In this document: positions 1-8,358 of the stretch, in pieces
Position numbering within the stretch: the first letter of the stretch is position 1
Layout of the letters: each line of letters starts with the position of its first letter
Assembly: GCF_905220705.1 (NCBI RefSeq)
Contig: NZ_CAJNAT010000002.1
Location: 186,001-250,000 of the forward strand
DNA from: Paraburkholderia domus
Lineage (GTDB): Bacteria; Pseudomonadota; Gammaproteobacteria; Burkholderiales; Burkholderiaceae
Reading direction: 5' to 3'
DNA: 64,000 bases
The notes under the pieces: model-generated
Databases searched by the model: none
What the model was told of the DNA's origin: nothing
What the model saw: the letters and a program-made list of their open reading frames with translations, nothing else
Made by a program: the position numbers and the translations under genes

Positions 1-245
1 ATTGAGCGGTAGCCTCGACGGCGTATCGTTCATGGATTTCAACCTTTTGTGCGACGCGGCATGAGCAGCGAAGCGTTGTTATCTGGAAATGACGGTTGTC
101 GGTAAGGCACCAACGGCGCGCAGTGTACGTTATCGGCCGTGACGCGGCCAGGGCGCGCGGCCGGTCGCGGCCGCGCGAACGCTGTGGGGCCGTGCGTGGG
201 CGGCGTGCGCCTGTACGCTAACTACCCGGCGGCCGCGCGGCACCG
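1..245. other. Left-edge region without a confident gene
   Basis: No convincing complete gene is visible. A short open frame entering from the left edge on the + strand (2-64, about 20 codons, ending in TGA) could be the C-terminal tail of a gene outside the window, but it is too short to identify. The rest lies downstream of the minus-strand Mth938-like gene and is GC-rich with no T-run hairpin. Confidence 0.3.
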
Positions 246-620
246 CTATGCTTCGATCAGCAACGCGGCCGCGACCTTGCGGCCCTCGGCCATCAGAATG
301 TTGTAGGTCCGGCAAGCAGCCTTGAAGTCCATCGTTTCGACGCCGATGCGTTTGGCGGTAAGCGCGGCGGTCAGACGCGGATGCGGGAAACGCAGCCGTT
401 CACCGCTGCCGAACACGACCACTTCGGGCGCTGACTCCACCAGCATGGCGAAGTGCTCGGCGCTCAGGTCCTCGAACGAGGAGACCGGCCAGGCGATGAC
501 GGGCGTTTCCGGCAGCACGAGAATGCTGCCCGAATGGCGCACCAGATTGATTTCGACATAGTCGGCGCCGTAACCGGTGACGGTGTTCAGGGCGCCGCTG
601 GAATCCTGATGTAATTTCAA
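246..620 (-). CDS. Mth938-like domain protein (DUF498 family)
   Basis: A 124-residue soluble protein covering one Mth938-like domain (the NDUFAF3/DUF498 fold). The family pattern is visible: an N-terminal strand ending in a glycine-tyrosine turn, a proline-rich segment with 'ITPxIAWPV'-like character near residue 40, a central 'VVVFGSG' strand near residue 70, then 'GVETMDF' and 'ACRTYNILMAEGRKVAAALL' near the C-terminus. Molecular function is not established for the bacterial members; the mitochondrial relative assists complex I assembly, and transferring that role here would be speculation. It is divergently oriented to the alaT operon. Family assignment is confident; function is unknown. 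Confidence 0.85.
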   Translation of the reverse strand: MKLHQDSSGALNTVTGYGADYVEINLVRHSGSILVLPETPVIAWPVSSFEDLSAEHFAMLVESAPEVVVFGSGERLRFPHPRLTAALTAKRIGVETMDFKAACRTYNILMAEGRKVAAALLIEA

Positions 621-761
621 ATTCGTTTTCCGAAGTCGTCGTGAGACATCATGCGTGTTGGCGGCCTGACCGGGCAGAACCGAAGCAGGGCGGTTTGACG
701 CGAGTGAGACACGCGAGTGGGACAGAAGCGGCCGAAAAGGCTTGCCGTTGCGGTTTGTGCA

Positions 762-791
762 TTGCGGAAGTCGGCCAAAATCCGCTAAATT
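762..791 (+). promoter_or_regulatory. Candidate promoter of the alaT operon leader
   Basis: TTGCGG (762-767) and TAAATT (786-791) are separated by 18 bp in the divergent region between the Mth938-like gene and alaT; TATAAC at 791-796 is an overlapping alternative -10. If used, the alaT mRNA has a leader of roughly 360 nt. No leader peptide rich in Ala, Thr or Met and no attenuator hairpin with a T-run was found. Weak motif match. Confidence 0.35.
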
Positions 792-907
792 ATAACTTTT
801 TAGCCGCCTTGCGGCGCCCCTCGCTCAAGTGCCACCTCATGCGCTGCCATAAGCCACGCTGAGGGCACGGGCGTGGCCCACCGGCTACCTGCCTCGGTTC
901 TGCCCGC

Positions 908-975
908 TTTTCGACTGTTTTTTGCCTGCTTTTGGTCTGCTTTGGGTCTATTTAAGGCCCACTTTGAGTCTGTTT
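908..975 (+). other. Seven helically phased T-tracts (probable bent DNA) in the alaT leader
   Basis: Runs of three to six T occur at 908-911, 918-923, 930-933, 941-943, 951-953, 963-965 and 973-975, so the centres are spaced about 10 to 12 bp apart for seven successive turns of the helix. Phased T/A tracts are the classical cause of intrinsic curvature. The tract lies about 190-255 bp upstream of the alaT GTG. Function is unknown. Confidence 0.5.
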
Positions 976-1161
976 GGCAGCTCCACCGGCGCAATCCGCC
1001 GGACGCGCGCCTAACCGGCCCGGGAAGTCAGCCCAATCGCCGTATCCGCGTCTGGCGGCCGCGCCGCGTCATAATTCCCCGTATCGGCGGACTTGCCGGG
1101 CGCGGCGTTTTTTCGCTCCCGCTTGTTCGCCCAAGCCCAACAACAGGATGAAGTGCCCGCC

Positions 1162-2400
1162 GTGAAACCGATTCTCAAATCCAACAAGTTGTTGAATGTC
1201 TGCTACGACATTCGCGGGCCCGTCCTCGAACATGCGAAGCGGCTCGAAGAAGAGGGCCACCGCATCATCAAGCTGAACATCGGCAATCTCGCGCCGTTCG
1301 GCTTCGACGCGCCGGATGAAATCATCCAGGACATGATTCTGAATTTGCCGGGCTCGTCCGGCTACTCGGATTCCAAGGGTGTGTTCGCCGCGCGCAAGGC
1401 GATCATGCATTACACCCAGCAAAAGGGCGTGCACGGCGTCGAACTGGACGACATCTACATCGGTAATGGCGCCTCCGAGCTGATCGTGATGGCGCTGCAG
1501 GGCCTCCTGAACGACGGCGACGAAGTGTTGCTGCCCGCGCCGGACTATCCGCTGTGGACCGCCGGCGTCAGCCTGTCGGGCGGCACGCCGGTGCATTACA
1601 TCTGCGACGAATCGAACAGCTGGATGCCGGACCTGGACGACATTCGCGCGAAGATCACGCCGAATACGCGCGCGCTCGTCGTCATCAACCCGAACAACCC
1701 CACCGGCGCGCTGTACTCGGACGAACTGCTGCTCGGCCTGATCGAGATCGCCCGCCAGCATGGCCTCGTCATTTTCGCCGACGAGGTTTACGACAAGATC
1801 GTCTATGACGGCAAGAAGCACACGTCGATGGCCGCGCTCTCCGAAGACGTGCTCACCGTCACGTTCAACAGCCTGTCGAAAAGCTACCGTTCGTGCGGTT
1901 ATCGCGCCGGCTGGATGTTCATCTCGGGTCTGACCGGCGAGAACCGCCGCAATGCCAAAGACTATTTCGAAGGGCTCGGGATTCTGGCCTCGATGCGCTT
2001 GTGCCCGAACGTACCCGGCCAGTACGCGATCCAGACCGCGCTCGGCGGCTATCAAAGCATCAACGACCTGATCGTGCCGAGCGGGCGCCTGTACAAACAG
2101 CGCGAACTCGCGTATGACATGTTGACGGCGATCCCCGGCGTGAGCTGCGTGAAGCCCGAAGCGGCGCTGTACATGTTCCCGCGCCTCGATCCGAAGATTT
2201 ATCCGATCAAGGACGACCAGCAGTTCATCCTCGACCTTCTGCTGGAAGAACGCGTGCTGCTGGTTCAAGGCACCGGTTTCAACTGGAAGACGCCGGATCA
2301 CTTCCGCGTCGTGTTCCTGCCGAACGTGGACGACCTTGCGGATTCGATCAACCGGATCGCGCGCTTCCTCGACGGCTACCGCAAACGCCACACGGCTTGA
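1162..2400 (+). CDS. alaT: Alanine-synthesising PLP aminotransferase, AlaT-like
   Basis: A 412-residue class I aminotransferase that converts pyruvate plus glutamate to alanine plus 2-oxoglutarate, cytosolic. The N-terminus (KSNKLLNVCYDIRGPVLEHA) is the AlaT signature, and the PLP-binding lysine is K240 in SLSKSYRSCGYRAGW. NPNNPTGALYS (about 176-186) and FADEVYDKI (about 205-213) are cofactor-binding motifs. I place the start at GTG 1162, because an AGGATG ribosome site lies about 10 nt upstream and homology begins there; a longer in-frame reading back to 1093 adds residues unlike the family. hom follows after 76 bp and thrC after that, so alaT probably leads an aspartate-family/alanine operon. 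Such clustering is common in beta-proteobacteria. Confidence 0.93.
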   Translation: MKPILKSNKLLNVCYDIRGPVLEHAKRLEEEGHRIIKLNIGNLAPFGFDAPDEIIQDMILNLPGSSGYSDSKGVFAARKAIMHYTQQKGVHGVELDDIYIGNGASELIVMALQGLLNDGDEVLLPAPDYPLWTAGVSLSGGTPVHYICDESNSWMPDLDDIRAKITPNTRALVVINPNNPTGALYSDELLLGLIEIARQHGLVIFADEVYDKIVYDGKKHTSMAALSEDVLTVTFNSLSKSYRSCGYRAGWMFISGLTGENRRNAKDYFEGLGILASMRLCPNVPGQYAIQTALGGYQSINDLIVPSGRLYKQRELAYDMLTAIPGVSCVKPEAALYMFPRLDPKIYPIKDDQQFILDLLLEERVLLVQGTGFNWKTPDHFRVVFLPNVDDLADSINRIARFLDGYRKRHTA

Positions 2401-2476
2401 GATGGACGGCGCGCCCGGCGCGCGCCGCTGCCAGCCCCCGTTTCCTTTTAATCACTTACTCGAAAACACACGCTGC

Positions 2477-3808
2477 ATGGAACCGATCAAAGTTGGACTG
2501 CTGGGCTTCGGCACGGTAGGCAGCGGCACCTTCACGGTACTGCGCCGCAACCAGGAAGAAATCAAACGCCGCGCGGGCCGCGGCATCGAGATCGCGCGCA
2601 TTGCCGTGCGCAATCCCGCCAAGGCGACTGCGGCGCTCGGAAGCGCTGCCGGCACAGTGGCGGTGACCGATGACTTCAACGCGGTGGTCGACGATCCGTC
2701 GATCGATATCGTGGCGGAAATGATCGGCGGCACGGGCGTGGCGCGCGATCTCGTCCTGCGCGCGATCAAAAACCGCAAGCACGTGGTCACCGCCAACAAG
2801 GCGCTGCTCGCCGTGCACGGCACGGAGATTTTCGAAGCGGCGCGCGCCAACGGTGTGATGGTGTCGTTCGAGGCGGCGGTGGCGGGTGGCATTCCGATCA
2901 TCAAGGCGCTGCGCGAAGGGCTGACGGCCAATCGCATCCAGTACATCGCCGGCATCATCAACGGCACGACGAACTACATCCTCTCGGAGATGCGCGACCG
3001 TGGGCTCGACTTCGCGACCGCGCTGAAGGCCGCGCAGGAACTGGGTTACGCCGAAGCCGATCCGACCTTCGACATCGAAGGTGTCGACGCCGCCCACAAG
3101 GCGACGATCATGAGCGCGATCGCATTCGGCGTACCGGTGCAATTCGACAAGGCGTACGTCGAAGGCATCAGCAAACTGGCTGCAATCGACATCAAATACG
3201 CCGAGGAACTCGGCTACCGCATCAAGCTGCTCGGCATCTCGCGCCGTACGGACAAGGGGATTGAGCTGCGCGTGCATCCCACGCTGATTCCGGAAAAACG
3301 CCTGCTGGCGAACGTCGAAGGCGCAATGAACGCGGTGGTCGTGCACGGCGACGCGGTTGGCTCCACCCTGTACTACGGCAAGGGCGCGGGCGCGGAGCCG
3401 ACGGCGTCCGCCGTGGTGGCTGATCTGGTCGATGTGACGCGTTTGCATACGGCGGACCCGGAGCATCGCGTGCCGCATCTGGCATTCCAGCCGGACAGCC
3501 TGTCGAGCACGCCGATCCTGCCGATCGACGAAGTGACGAGCGGCTACTACCTGCGTCTGCGGGTGGCCGACGTGACGGGCGTGCTGGCCGACATCACGCG
3601 CATTCTGGCGGATACGGGCATCTCGATCGACGCGTTGCTGCAGAAGGAATCGGAGCAGGTCGACGCGAACGGCAAGGGCGAAACCGACATCATCCTGATT
3701 ACGCACGAAACGGTTGAAAAGAACGTCAATGCCGCGATCAAGACGATCGAAGCGCTGAAGACCGTTGTCTCGCAAGTCACGAAGCTGCGCATGGAAGCGC
3801 TGAACTAG
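2477..3808 (+). CDS. hom: Homoserine dehydrogenase
   Basis: A 443-residue monofunctional homoserine dehydrogenase. It reduces aspartate semialdehyde to homoserine with NAD(P)H, the branch point to threonine and methionine. The Rossmann fingerprint GFGTVGSG lies at residues 10-17; ANKALLA and the catalytic-domain signature with ELGYAEADPTFDIEG follow; a C-terminal ACT domain (from about 355, YYLRLRVADVTGVLADIT) is the usual site of threonine feedback. The start is ATG 2477, matching the family N-terminus (MEPIKVGLLGFGTVG); in-frame codons further upstream lie inside the end of alaT. thrC begins 8 bp after the stop, so the two are co-transcribed. No fused aspartokinase domain is present. Confidence 0.96.
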   Translation: MEPIKVGLLGFGTVGSGTFTVLRRNQEEIKRRAGRGIEIARIAVRNPAKATAALGSAAGTVAVTDDFNAVVDDPSIDIVAEMIGGTGVARDLVLRAIKNRKHVVTANKALLAVHGTEIFEAARANGVMVSFEAAVAGGIPIIKALREGLTANRIQYIAGIINGTTNYILSEMRDRGLDFATALKAAQELGYAEADPTFDIEGVDAAHKATIMSAIAFGVPVQFDKAYVEGISKLAAIDIKYAEELGYRIKLLGISRRTDKGIELRVHPTLIPEKRLLANVEGAMNAVVVHGDAVGSTLYYGKGAGAEPTASAVVADLVDVTRLHTADPEHRVPHLAFQPDSLSSTPILPIDEVTSGYYLRLRVADVTGVLADITRILADTGISIDALLQKESEQVDANGKGETDIILITHETVEKNVNAAIKTIEALKTVVSQVTKLRMEALN

Positions 3809-3816
3809 GCCGAACT

Positions 3817-5268
3817 ATGAACTACCTTTCTACGCGCGGCGCCGGAGCCGGCGAGCACCATACCTTTTCCGAGATTCTGCTGGGTGGTCTTGCCAAAGAT
3901 GGCGGCCTGTACCTGCCGGCGGAATATCCGCGCGTCACGGCTGACGAACTGGCGCGCTGGCGCACGCTGCCGTATGCGGACCTCGCCTTCGAAATCCTGT
4001 CGAAATTCAGCGACGACATTCCTGCTGAAGACCTGCGTGTACTGACACGCAAGACCTACACGGCCGAGACGTACTGCCACGTGCGCAACGACGAAAGCGC
4101 CGCACAGATCACGCCGTTGAAGACGCTGGGCGTCGAGAACGGCGCGCCGCTGTCGCTGCTGGAACTGTCGAACGGTCCGACGCTTGCGTTCAAGGACATG
4201 GCGATGCAGTTGATCGGCAACCTGTTCGAGTACGCGCTGGCGAGGCACGGCGAGACGCTGAACATTCTGGGCGCGACGTCCGGTGACACCGGCAGCGCCG
4301 CCGAATACGCGATGCGTGGCAAGAAGGGCATTAGCGTGTTCATGCTGTCACCGCACAAGAAGATGAGCGCGTTCCAGACTGCGCAGATGTACAGCCTGCA
4401 GGACCCGAACATTTTCAACATTGCGGTTGAGGGCGTGTTCGACGACGCGCAGGACATCGTGAAGGCGGTGTCGAACGATCACGCGTTCAAGGCGAAGTAC
4501 AAGATTGGCACGGTCAACTCGATCAACTGGGCGCGTGTGGTGGCGCAGGTCGTGTACTACTTCAAGGGCTACTTTGCCGCGACGAAGTCGAACGACGAGC
4601 GCGTGTCGTTCACGGTGCCGTCGGGCAATTTCGGGAACGTGTGTGCGGGTCACATCGCGCGCATGATGGGTTTGCCGATTGAGAAGCTGGTGGTTGCCAC
4701 GAACGAAAACGACGTGCTGGACGAGTTCTTCCGCACCGGCATTTATCGTGTGCGCAAGGCCGCTGAGACGTATCACACGAGCAGCCCGAGCATGGACATC
4801 TCGAAGGCCTCGAACTTCGAGCGTTTCGTGTTTGACCTGTTGGGCCGCGACCCGGCGCGCGTGCTGCAACTGTTCCGCGACGTCGAAGAGAAGGGTGGTT
4901 TCGACCTTGCGGCGAGTGGCGATTTTGCACGCGTGAAGGAATTCGGTTTCGTGTCGGGTCGCAGCAGCCACGAGGACCGCGTGGACGCGATCCGCGACGT
5001 CTTCGAGCGATACGACACGATGATCGACACGCACACGGCAGACGGCCTGACGGTGGCGCGCGAGCATTTGCAGGTGGGCATCCCGATGATCGTGCTGGAG
5101 ACGGCGCAGCCGATCAAGTTTGGCGAGACGATCCGCGAAGCGCTGCAGCGCGAACCGGAGCGCCCGTCCGCGTTTTCGGGGCTCGAGTCGCTGCCACAGC
5201 GCTTCGAAGTGTTACCGGCTGACGTGCAGCGCGTAAAGGACTTCATCGCAGCGAACACGAGCGAGTAA
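3817..5268 (+). CDS. thrC: Threonine synthase
   Basis: A 483-residue PLP enzyme that converts O-phosphohomoserine to threonine and phosphate. The N-terminal MNYLSTRGAG and 'GLAKDGGLYLP' are typical of the long proteobacterial/fungal-type threonine synthases. The PLP lysine is K126 in PTLAFKDMAMQ; GATSGDTGSAAEYA and VPSGNFGNVCAG bind the cofactor phosphate and substrate. It is translationally close to hom (8 bp) and completes the alaT-hom-thrC operon. The length is normal for the family, and I see no frame disruption. Confidence 0.96.
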   Translation: MNYLSTRGAGAGEHHTFSEILLGGLAKDGGLYLPAEYPRVTADELARWRTLPYADLAFEILSKFSDDIPAEDLRVLTRKTYTAETYCHVRNDESAAQITPLKTLGVENGAPLSLLELSNGPTLAFKDMAMQLIGNLFEYALARHGETLNILGATSGDTGSAAEYAMRGKKGISVFMLSPHKKMSAFQTAQMYSLQDPNIFNIAVEGVFDDAQDIVKAVSNDHAFKAKYKIGTVNSINWARVVAQVVYYFKGYFAATKSNDERVSFTVPSGNFGNVCAGHIARMMGLPIEKLVVATNENDVLDEFFRTGIYRVRKAAETYHTSSPSMDISKASNFERFVFDLLGRDPARVLQLFRDVEEKGGFDLAASGDFARVKEFGFVSGRSSHEDRVDAIRDVFERYDTMIDTHTADGLTVAREHLQVGIPMIVLETAQPIKFGETIREALQREPERPSAFSGLESLPQRFEVLPADVQRVKDFIAANTSE

Positions 5269-5278
5269 AACCGTGAGT

Positions 5279-5305
5279 ATCGAGCGCGACAGAGTCGCGC
5301 TCGAT
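5279..5305 (+). terminator. Perfect 12-bp hairpin just after thrC
   Basis: The inverted repeat ATCGAGCGCGAC / GTCGCGCTCGAT (5279-5290 and 5294-5305) has a 3-nt loop and begins 11 bp after the thrC stop. No T-run follows, so it is not a canonical intrinsic terminator. It may end the operon transcript together with Rho or protect its 3' end. Confidence 0.45.
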
Positions 5306-5463
5306 GCGACGGCGAGACTGAGAGGAAGCACCGCCACGGCGCGCGCAGCGCCGCCGGAAGTATGACTGCCTTGTCACCGGGGCTGAATGTGCGAGAGCAC
5401 AGATTCCAGATGCACCACTGCCGCGACTGCGCGGGGGACCCACTTATGAGCTAGCGGTGTGAG

Positions 5464-5535
5464 CTGCTTTCTTTTGCCTACTTTTCTTTGCAGCAGGCAA
5501 AGAGAAGTAGGTGCCGCCCCGCACAGGGGCAACGC
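5464..5535. repeat. Palindromic intergenic element of the Burkholderia/Paraburkholderia type
   Basis: The core is a 15-bp inverted repeat (5477-5491 CCTACTTTTCTTTGC and 5497-5511, one mismatch) with a 5-nt loop, followed by GTGCCGCCCCGCACAGGGGC, which can fold into its own small GC hairpin. I recognise this pattern from memory as a recurrent intergenic element in Paraburkholderia genomes; only one copy is present here, so the repeat status cannot be shown from this window. It lies between thrC and moeA. Confidence 0.55.
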
Positions 5536-5655
5536 TAATAGACCAATAACAAATCAAGGAAAGGCCAACGCCTCAGGCACACAGCAAACCCCCACCGCCA
5601 AAGGCAAAAACCCCACCATAACCCCCACCCGCCACCGCCCATCCCAATCGACCGC

Positions 5656-5661
5656 TACAAT
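5656..5661 (+). promoter_or_regulatory. Candidate -10 box (TACAAT) for moeA
   Basis: TACAAT lies 33 bp before the moeA ATG. No good -35 hexamer is found 16-18 bp upstream, where the sequence is C-rich. TACAAT recurs before several genes in this window, which supports its use. Confidence 0.4.
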
Positions 5662-5693
5662 ATTCCTTTAACCCGCGGCTCCGAGACCAAAAG

Positions 5694-6953
5694 ATGTCCA
5701 CCCCAACGCCCCGCGCTCCGATGCTCTCCACTGCCGAAGCGTTGGCGACCCTGCTCAGCGCAGCGAGCCCGATCACCGGCACGGAATCGATCCCCACGCT
5801 GGACGCGCTCAACCGCGTGCTATCGGCAGACGTCATTTCGCCGCTCGACGTCCCTCCGATGAACACCAGTTCAATGGACGGCTACGCGATCCACGCGGAC
5901 GATCTGGCGACGAATGGCAATCGCCGCCTACCGGTGTCACAACGCATTCCAGCCGGCCACGCGCCCGAGCCGCTAAAACCAGGCACGGCAGCCCGTATCT
6001 TCACAGGCGCTACGGTACCGCGAGGCGCTGACGCCATCGTGATGCAGGAGCAAACCGAGGCCGCCGGCAACGAAGTCACCATCCTCCACAGCCCGGCACC
6101 CGGTGAATGGATCACGGCCCAAGGCGCCGACATCCGCAGCGGCTCAGTCATTCTTCCAGCGGGCACGCGCCTGACGCCGCAAGCATTAGGACTCGCCGCC
6201 TCAGTCGGCTGCGCTGAGCTTCAGGTGCGCCGCCGCGTAAAAGTCGCCGTGTTCTTCACTGGCGACGAACTGACCATGCCTGGCGAGCCACTGAAGCCCG
6301 GCGCGATCTACAACTCGAATCGTTTCACGCTGCGCGGTCTGCTGGAAAAACTGGGCTGCGACGTCACCGACTACGGCATCGTCCCCGATAAACTCGACGC
6401 TACCCGCGCCACCCTGCGCGAAGCCGCGCAAGCGCACGATCTGATTCTCACCTGCGGCGGCGTGTCGGTAGGCGAGGAAGATCACGTCAAGCCGGCAGTC
6501 GAGGCGGAAGGGCGCCTGTCGATGTGGCAGATCGCGATGAAACCAGGCAAGCCGCTCGCGTTCGGCGCTGTGCGCCGTGCGGCGCAGCAGACAGATGCGG
6601 CTCCGTCGGCCGAAACCTTCTTCATCGGCCTGCCGGGCAATCCGGTGTCCAGCTTCGCGACCTTTTTGCTGTTCGTTCGCCCCTTCGTCCTGCTTCTGGC
6701 CGGCATGCGGACGGTGGCGCCGCGCGCGCTGTCGCTGCGCGCCGATTTCACGCAGAAGAAGGCCGACCGTCGCAACGAATTCCTGCGCGCGCGCATCAAT
6801 GCGGCCGGCGGCCTCGATCTGTTTCCGAATCAGAGCTCGGCGGTACTGACATCGACCGTATGGGGCGACGGCCTGATCGACAATCCGCCGAACCACGCAA
6901 TCAGCGTCGGCGAGACCGTGCGTTTCATCCCCTTTTCCGAATTGCTGAACTGA
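5694..6953 (+). CDS. moeA: Molybdopterin molybdotransferase MoeA
   Basis: A 419-residue protein that inserts molybdate into adenylylated molybdopterin, the last step of molybdenum cofactor synthesis. Family features in order: the early domain with SPLDVPPMNTSSMDGYA (about 43-63), GADAIVMQE (about 108-116), then the MoaB/Mog-like domain with FFTGDEL, the GGVSVGEEDHVK loop, GKPLAFG and GLPGNPVSSF, ending in a beta-barrel domain. It is the first gene of a moeA-moaD-moaE cluster; moaD follows after 26 bp. The length is typical (E. coli MoeA is about 411). Confidence 0.95.
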   Translation: MSTPTPRAPMLSTAEALATLLSAASPITGTESIPTLDALNRVLSADVISPLDVPPMNTSSMDGYAIHADDLATNGNRRLPVSQRIPAGHAPEPLKPGTAARIFTGATVPRGADAIVMQEQTEAAGNEVTILHSPAPGEWITAQGADIRSGSVILPAGTRLTPQALGLAASVGCAELQVRRRVKVAVFFTGDELTMPGEPLKPGAIYNSNRFTLRGLLEKLGCDVTDYGIVPDKLDATRATLREAAQAHDLILTCGGVSVGEEDHVKPAVEAEGRLSMWQIAMKPGKPLAFGAVRRAAQQTDAAPSAETFFIGLPGNPVSSFATFLLFVRPFVLLLAGMRTVAPRALSLRADFTQKKADRRNEFLRARINAAGGLDLFPNQSSAVLTSTVWGDGLIDNPPNHAISVGETVRFIPFSELLN

Positions 6954-6979
6954 GGCCGGCAACGGCCGGCGGCTTACCG

Positions 6980-7237
6980 ATGAAGATTCAACTCCGATAC
7001 TTTGCAAGCGTGCGCGAAGCGCTTGAAACAGCCGACGAAACGGTCGATCTGCCCGACGGCATTGCGACCGTCGGCGACGTGCGCGCCTGGTTGCGCGTGC
7101 GCGGCGGCATCTGGGCCGACACCCTCGCCGAGGGCCGCGCGCTGCGCATGGCCTGCAACCACGTAATGACCGATGCCGGCACGCGCATCACCGAAGATTG
7201 CGAAGTCGCATTCTTTCCGCCCGTCACCGGCGGTTGA
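6980..7237 (+). CDS. moaD: Molybdopterin synthase sulfur carrier subunit MoaD
   Basis: An 85-residue ubiquitin-fold protein. Its C-terminal Gly-Gly (FFPPVTGG) is thiocarboxylated and donates sulfur to precursor Z in complex with MoaE. The start is ATG 6980, giving the family N-terminus MKIQLRYFASVREAL; longer in-frame readings run back through moeA and are not real. It sits 26 bp after moeA and 58 bp before moaE, its direct partner, so co-transcription is expected. Confidence 0.93.
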   Translation: MKIQLRYFASVREALETADETVDLPDGIATVGDVRAWLRVRGGIWADTLAEGRALRMACNHVMTDAGTRITEDCEVAFFPPVTGG

Positions 7238-7295
7238 GCCGCGCCGGATCGTCGCTCAACCACGCCAAACGCGCTAAGCCGCACAGGAGCAAGAG

Positions 7296-7772
7296 ATGCC
7301 CGTTCGCGTCCAGACGGAAGATTTCGACCTTACCGCCGAGGTTGCCGCGTTGCGCGCGCGCAATCCGAAGATCGGCGCGGTGGCCTGCTTTGTCGGCACC
7401 GTGCGCGATCTGAACGACGGCAGCGCGGTTGAAACCATGGAGCTCGAACACTATCCGGGCATGACGGAGAAGTCGCTGGAAGCCATCGTCGTGAGTGCGT
7501 GTGAACGTTGGCCGGGAATCGAAGTGCTGATCGTGCACCGGGTAGGCAAGCTTTATCCGCTTGACCAGATCGTGCTGGTGGCGACCACCGCCGCACATCG
7601 GGGCGACGCTTTCGCGTCATGTGAGTTCGTGATGGACTATCTGAAGACTCAGGCGCCGTTCTGGAAGAAAGAGAAGACTGAAGAAGGCGAGCGCTGGGTC
7701 GATGCCCGCGTCGCCGACGACGCGGCGCTGGCCAGGTGGGGTGTCGAATCAGGTAACCAGGAAGCGGACTAA
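7296..7772 (+). CDS. moaE: Molybdopterin synthase catalytic subunit MoaE
   Basis: A 158-residue catalytic large subunit of molybdopterin synthase, which makes molybdopterin dithiolene from precursor Z using sulfur from MoaD. Visible motifs are GAVACFVGTVRDLNDG (about 27-42), LEHYPGMTEK, HRVGKL, the HRGDAF region (about 105-110) and the active-site lysine segment APFWKKEKT. GGAG about 8 nt upstream of the ATG is a good ribosome site. The gene ends 25 bp from the convergent globin gene. Confidence 0.95.
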   Translation: MPVRVQTEDFDLTAEVAALRARNPKIGAVACFVGTVRDLNDGSAVETMELEHYPGMTEKSLEAIVVSACERWPGIEVLIVHRVGKLYPLDQIVLVATTAAHRGDAFASCEFVMDYLKTQAPFWKKEKTEEGERWVDARVADDAALARWGVESGNQEAD

Positions 7773-7797
7773 GGCGCGTGCTGCTCAAGCACTCGCG

Positions 7798-8358
7798 TCA
7801 ATCGTCTTTCGCCTTTCCGATGATCCGCGTCGGAAACGGCTCGCCAGGCGGCCGCCTCGAGACGACGCCGGCATGCCCATCGTGTGGCTCATCGTCGCGC
7901 GGGCGCCGCTTCGGCGCGACGCGCTCCAGCAATGCCTCCTGTTCCGCTGGAATCTTGTAATCCCAGCCGAAGCGGCTCAACTGCAAGCTCTGCGCGATGC
8001 GCAGCGCCGGCTCCATGAAACGGACCGCCGCAGCCGGCTCATAGCGCGACTCCACGGTGTCCAGAAACAGGTACAGCCAGCGGCTGAAATGCTGCGGCTC
8101 GACACCCTCGAGCGGTTGATGCGCCTGCTGAACATTGCCGCGATATTGCTTCGCGCCCAGAACAAGGCTTCCCCAGAACGTGCACATCTTGGGCAGGTGG
8201 TCATCCCAGCGACCCGCCAGCGTCGCTTCGAATACGGGGCCGAGCAACGGGTCGGCGCGCACGCGGTCGTAAAAGCCATAGACGAGTTCGCGAATATTCG
8301 ACTCGGTGGGCTCGGCGGCGCGTTCAACAACCGGTGCGGGAGGGAAAGACGGATTCAT
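7798..8358 (-). CDS. Truncated haemoglobin, group III-like
   Basis: A 186-residue truncated globin. The pattern VYGFYDRVRADPLLGPVFE (about 27-44), WDDHLPKMCTFWGSLVL (about 51-67), YRGN then H80, and HFSRWLYLF (about 90-98) fits the group III (Cgb/Ctb) branch more than group I or II. H80 is the likely haem-proximal histidine. Such globins bind or detoxify NO and O2 in the cytosol. A C-terminal tail of about 50 residues, rich in Arg, Pro and Asp, follows the globin fold and is unusual. It diverges from an NsrR-like NO sensor, which supports a role in nitrosative stress. Family confident, subgroup moderately so. Confidence 0.85.
   Translation of the reverse strand: MNPSFPPAPVVERAAEPTESNIRELVYGFYDRVRADPLLGPVFEATLAGRWDDHLPKMCTFWGSLVLGAKQYRGNVQQAHQPLEGVEPQHFSRWLYLFLDTVESRYEPAAAVRFMEPALRIAQSLQLSRFGWDYKIPAEQEALLERVAPKRRPRDDEPHDGHAGVVSRRPPGEPFPTRIIGKAKDD

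Noticed and set aside
873..1151. Phe-rich plus-strand frame in the alaT leader as a leader peptide
   Set aside because: Its Phe codons are simply the phased T-tracts; no attenuator hairpin follows, and it is not enriched in Ala, Thr or Met as a regulatory leader would be.
1069..2391. A 440-codon minus-strand open frame antisense to alaT
   Set aside because: High-GC shadow: the product is His/Arg/Val-rich with no family motif, while the opposite strand encodes an unmistakable aminotransferase.
5459..5671. A 70-codon frame in the thrC-moeA gap
   Set aside because: It reads through the palindromic repeat and a Pro/Thr-rich tract; no ribosome site.
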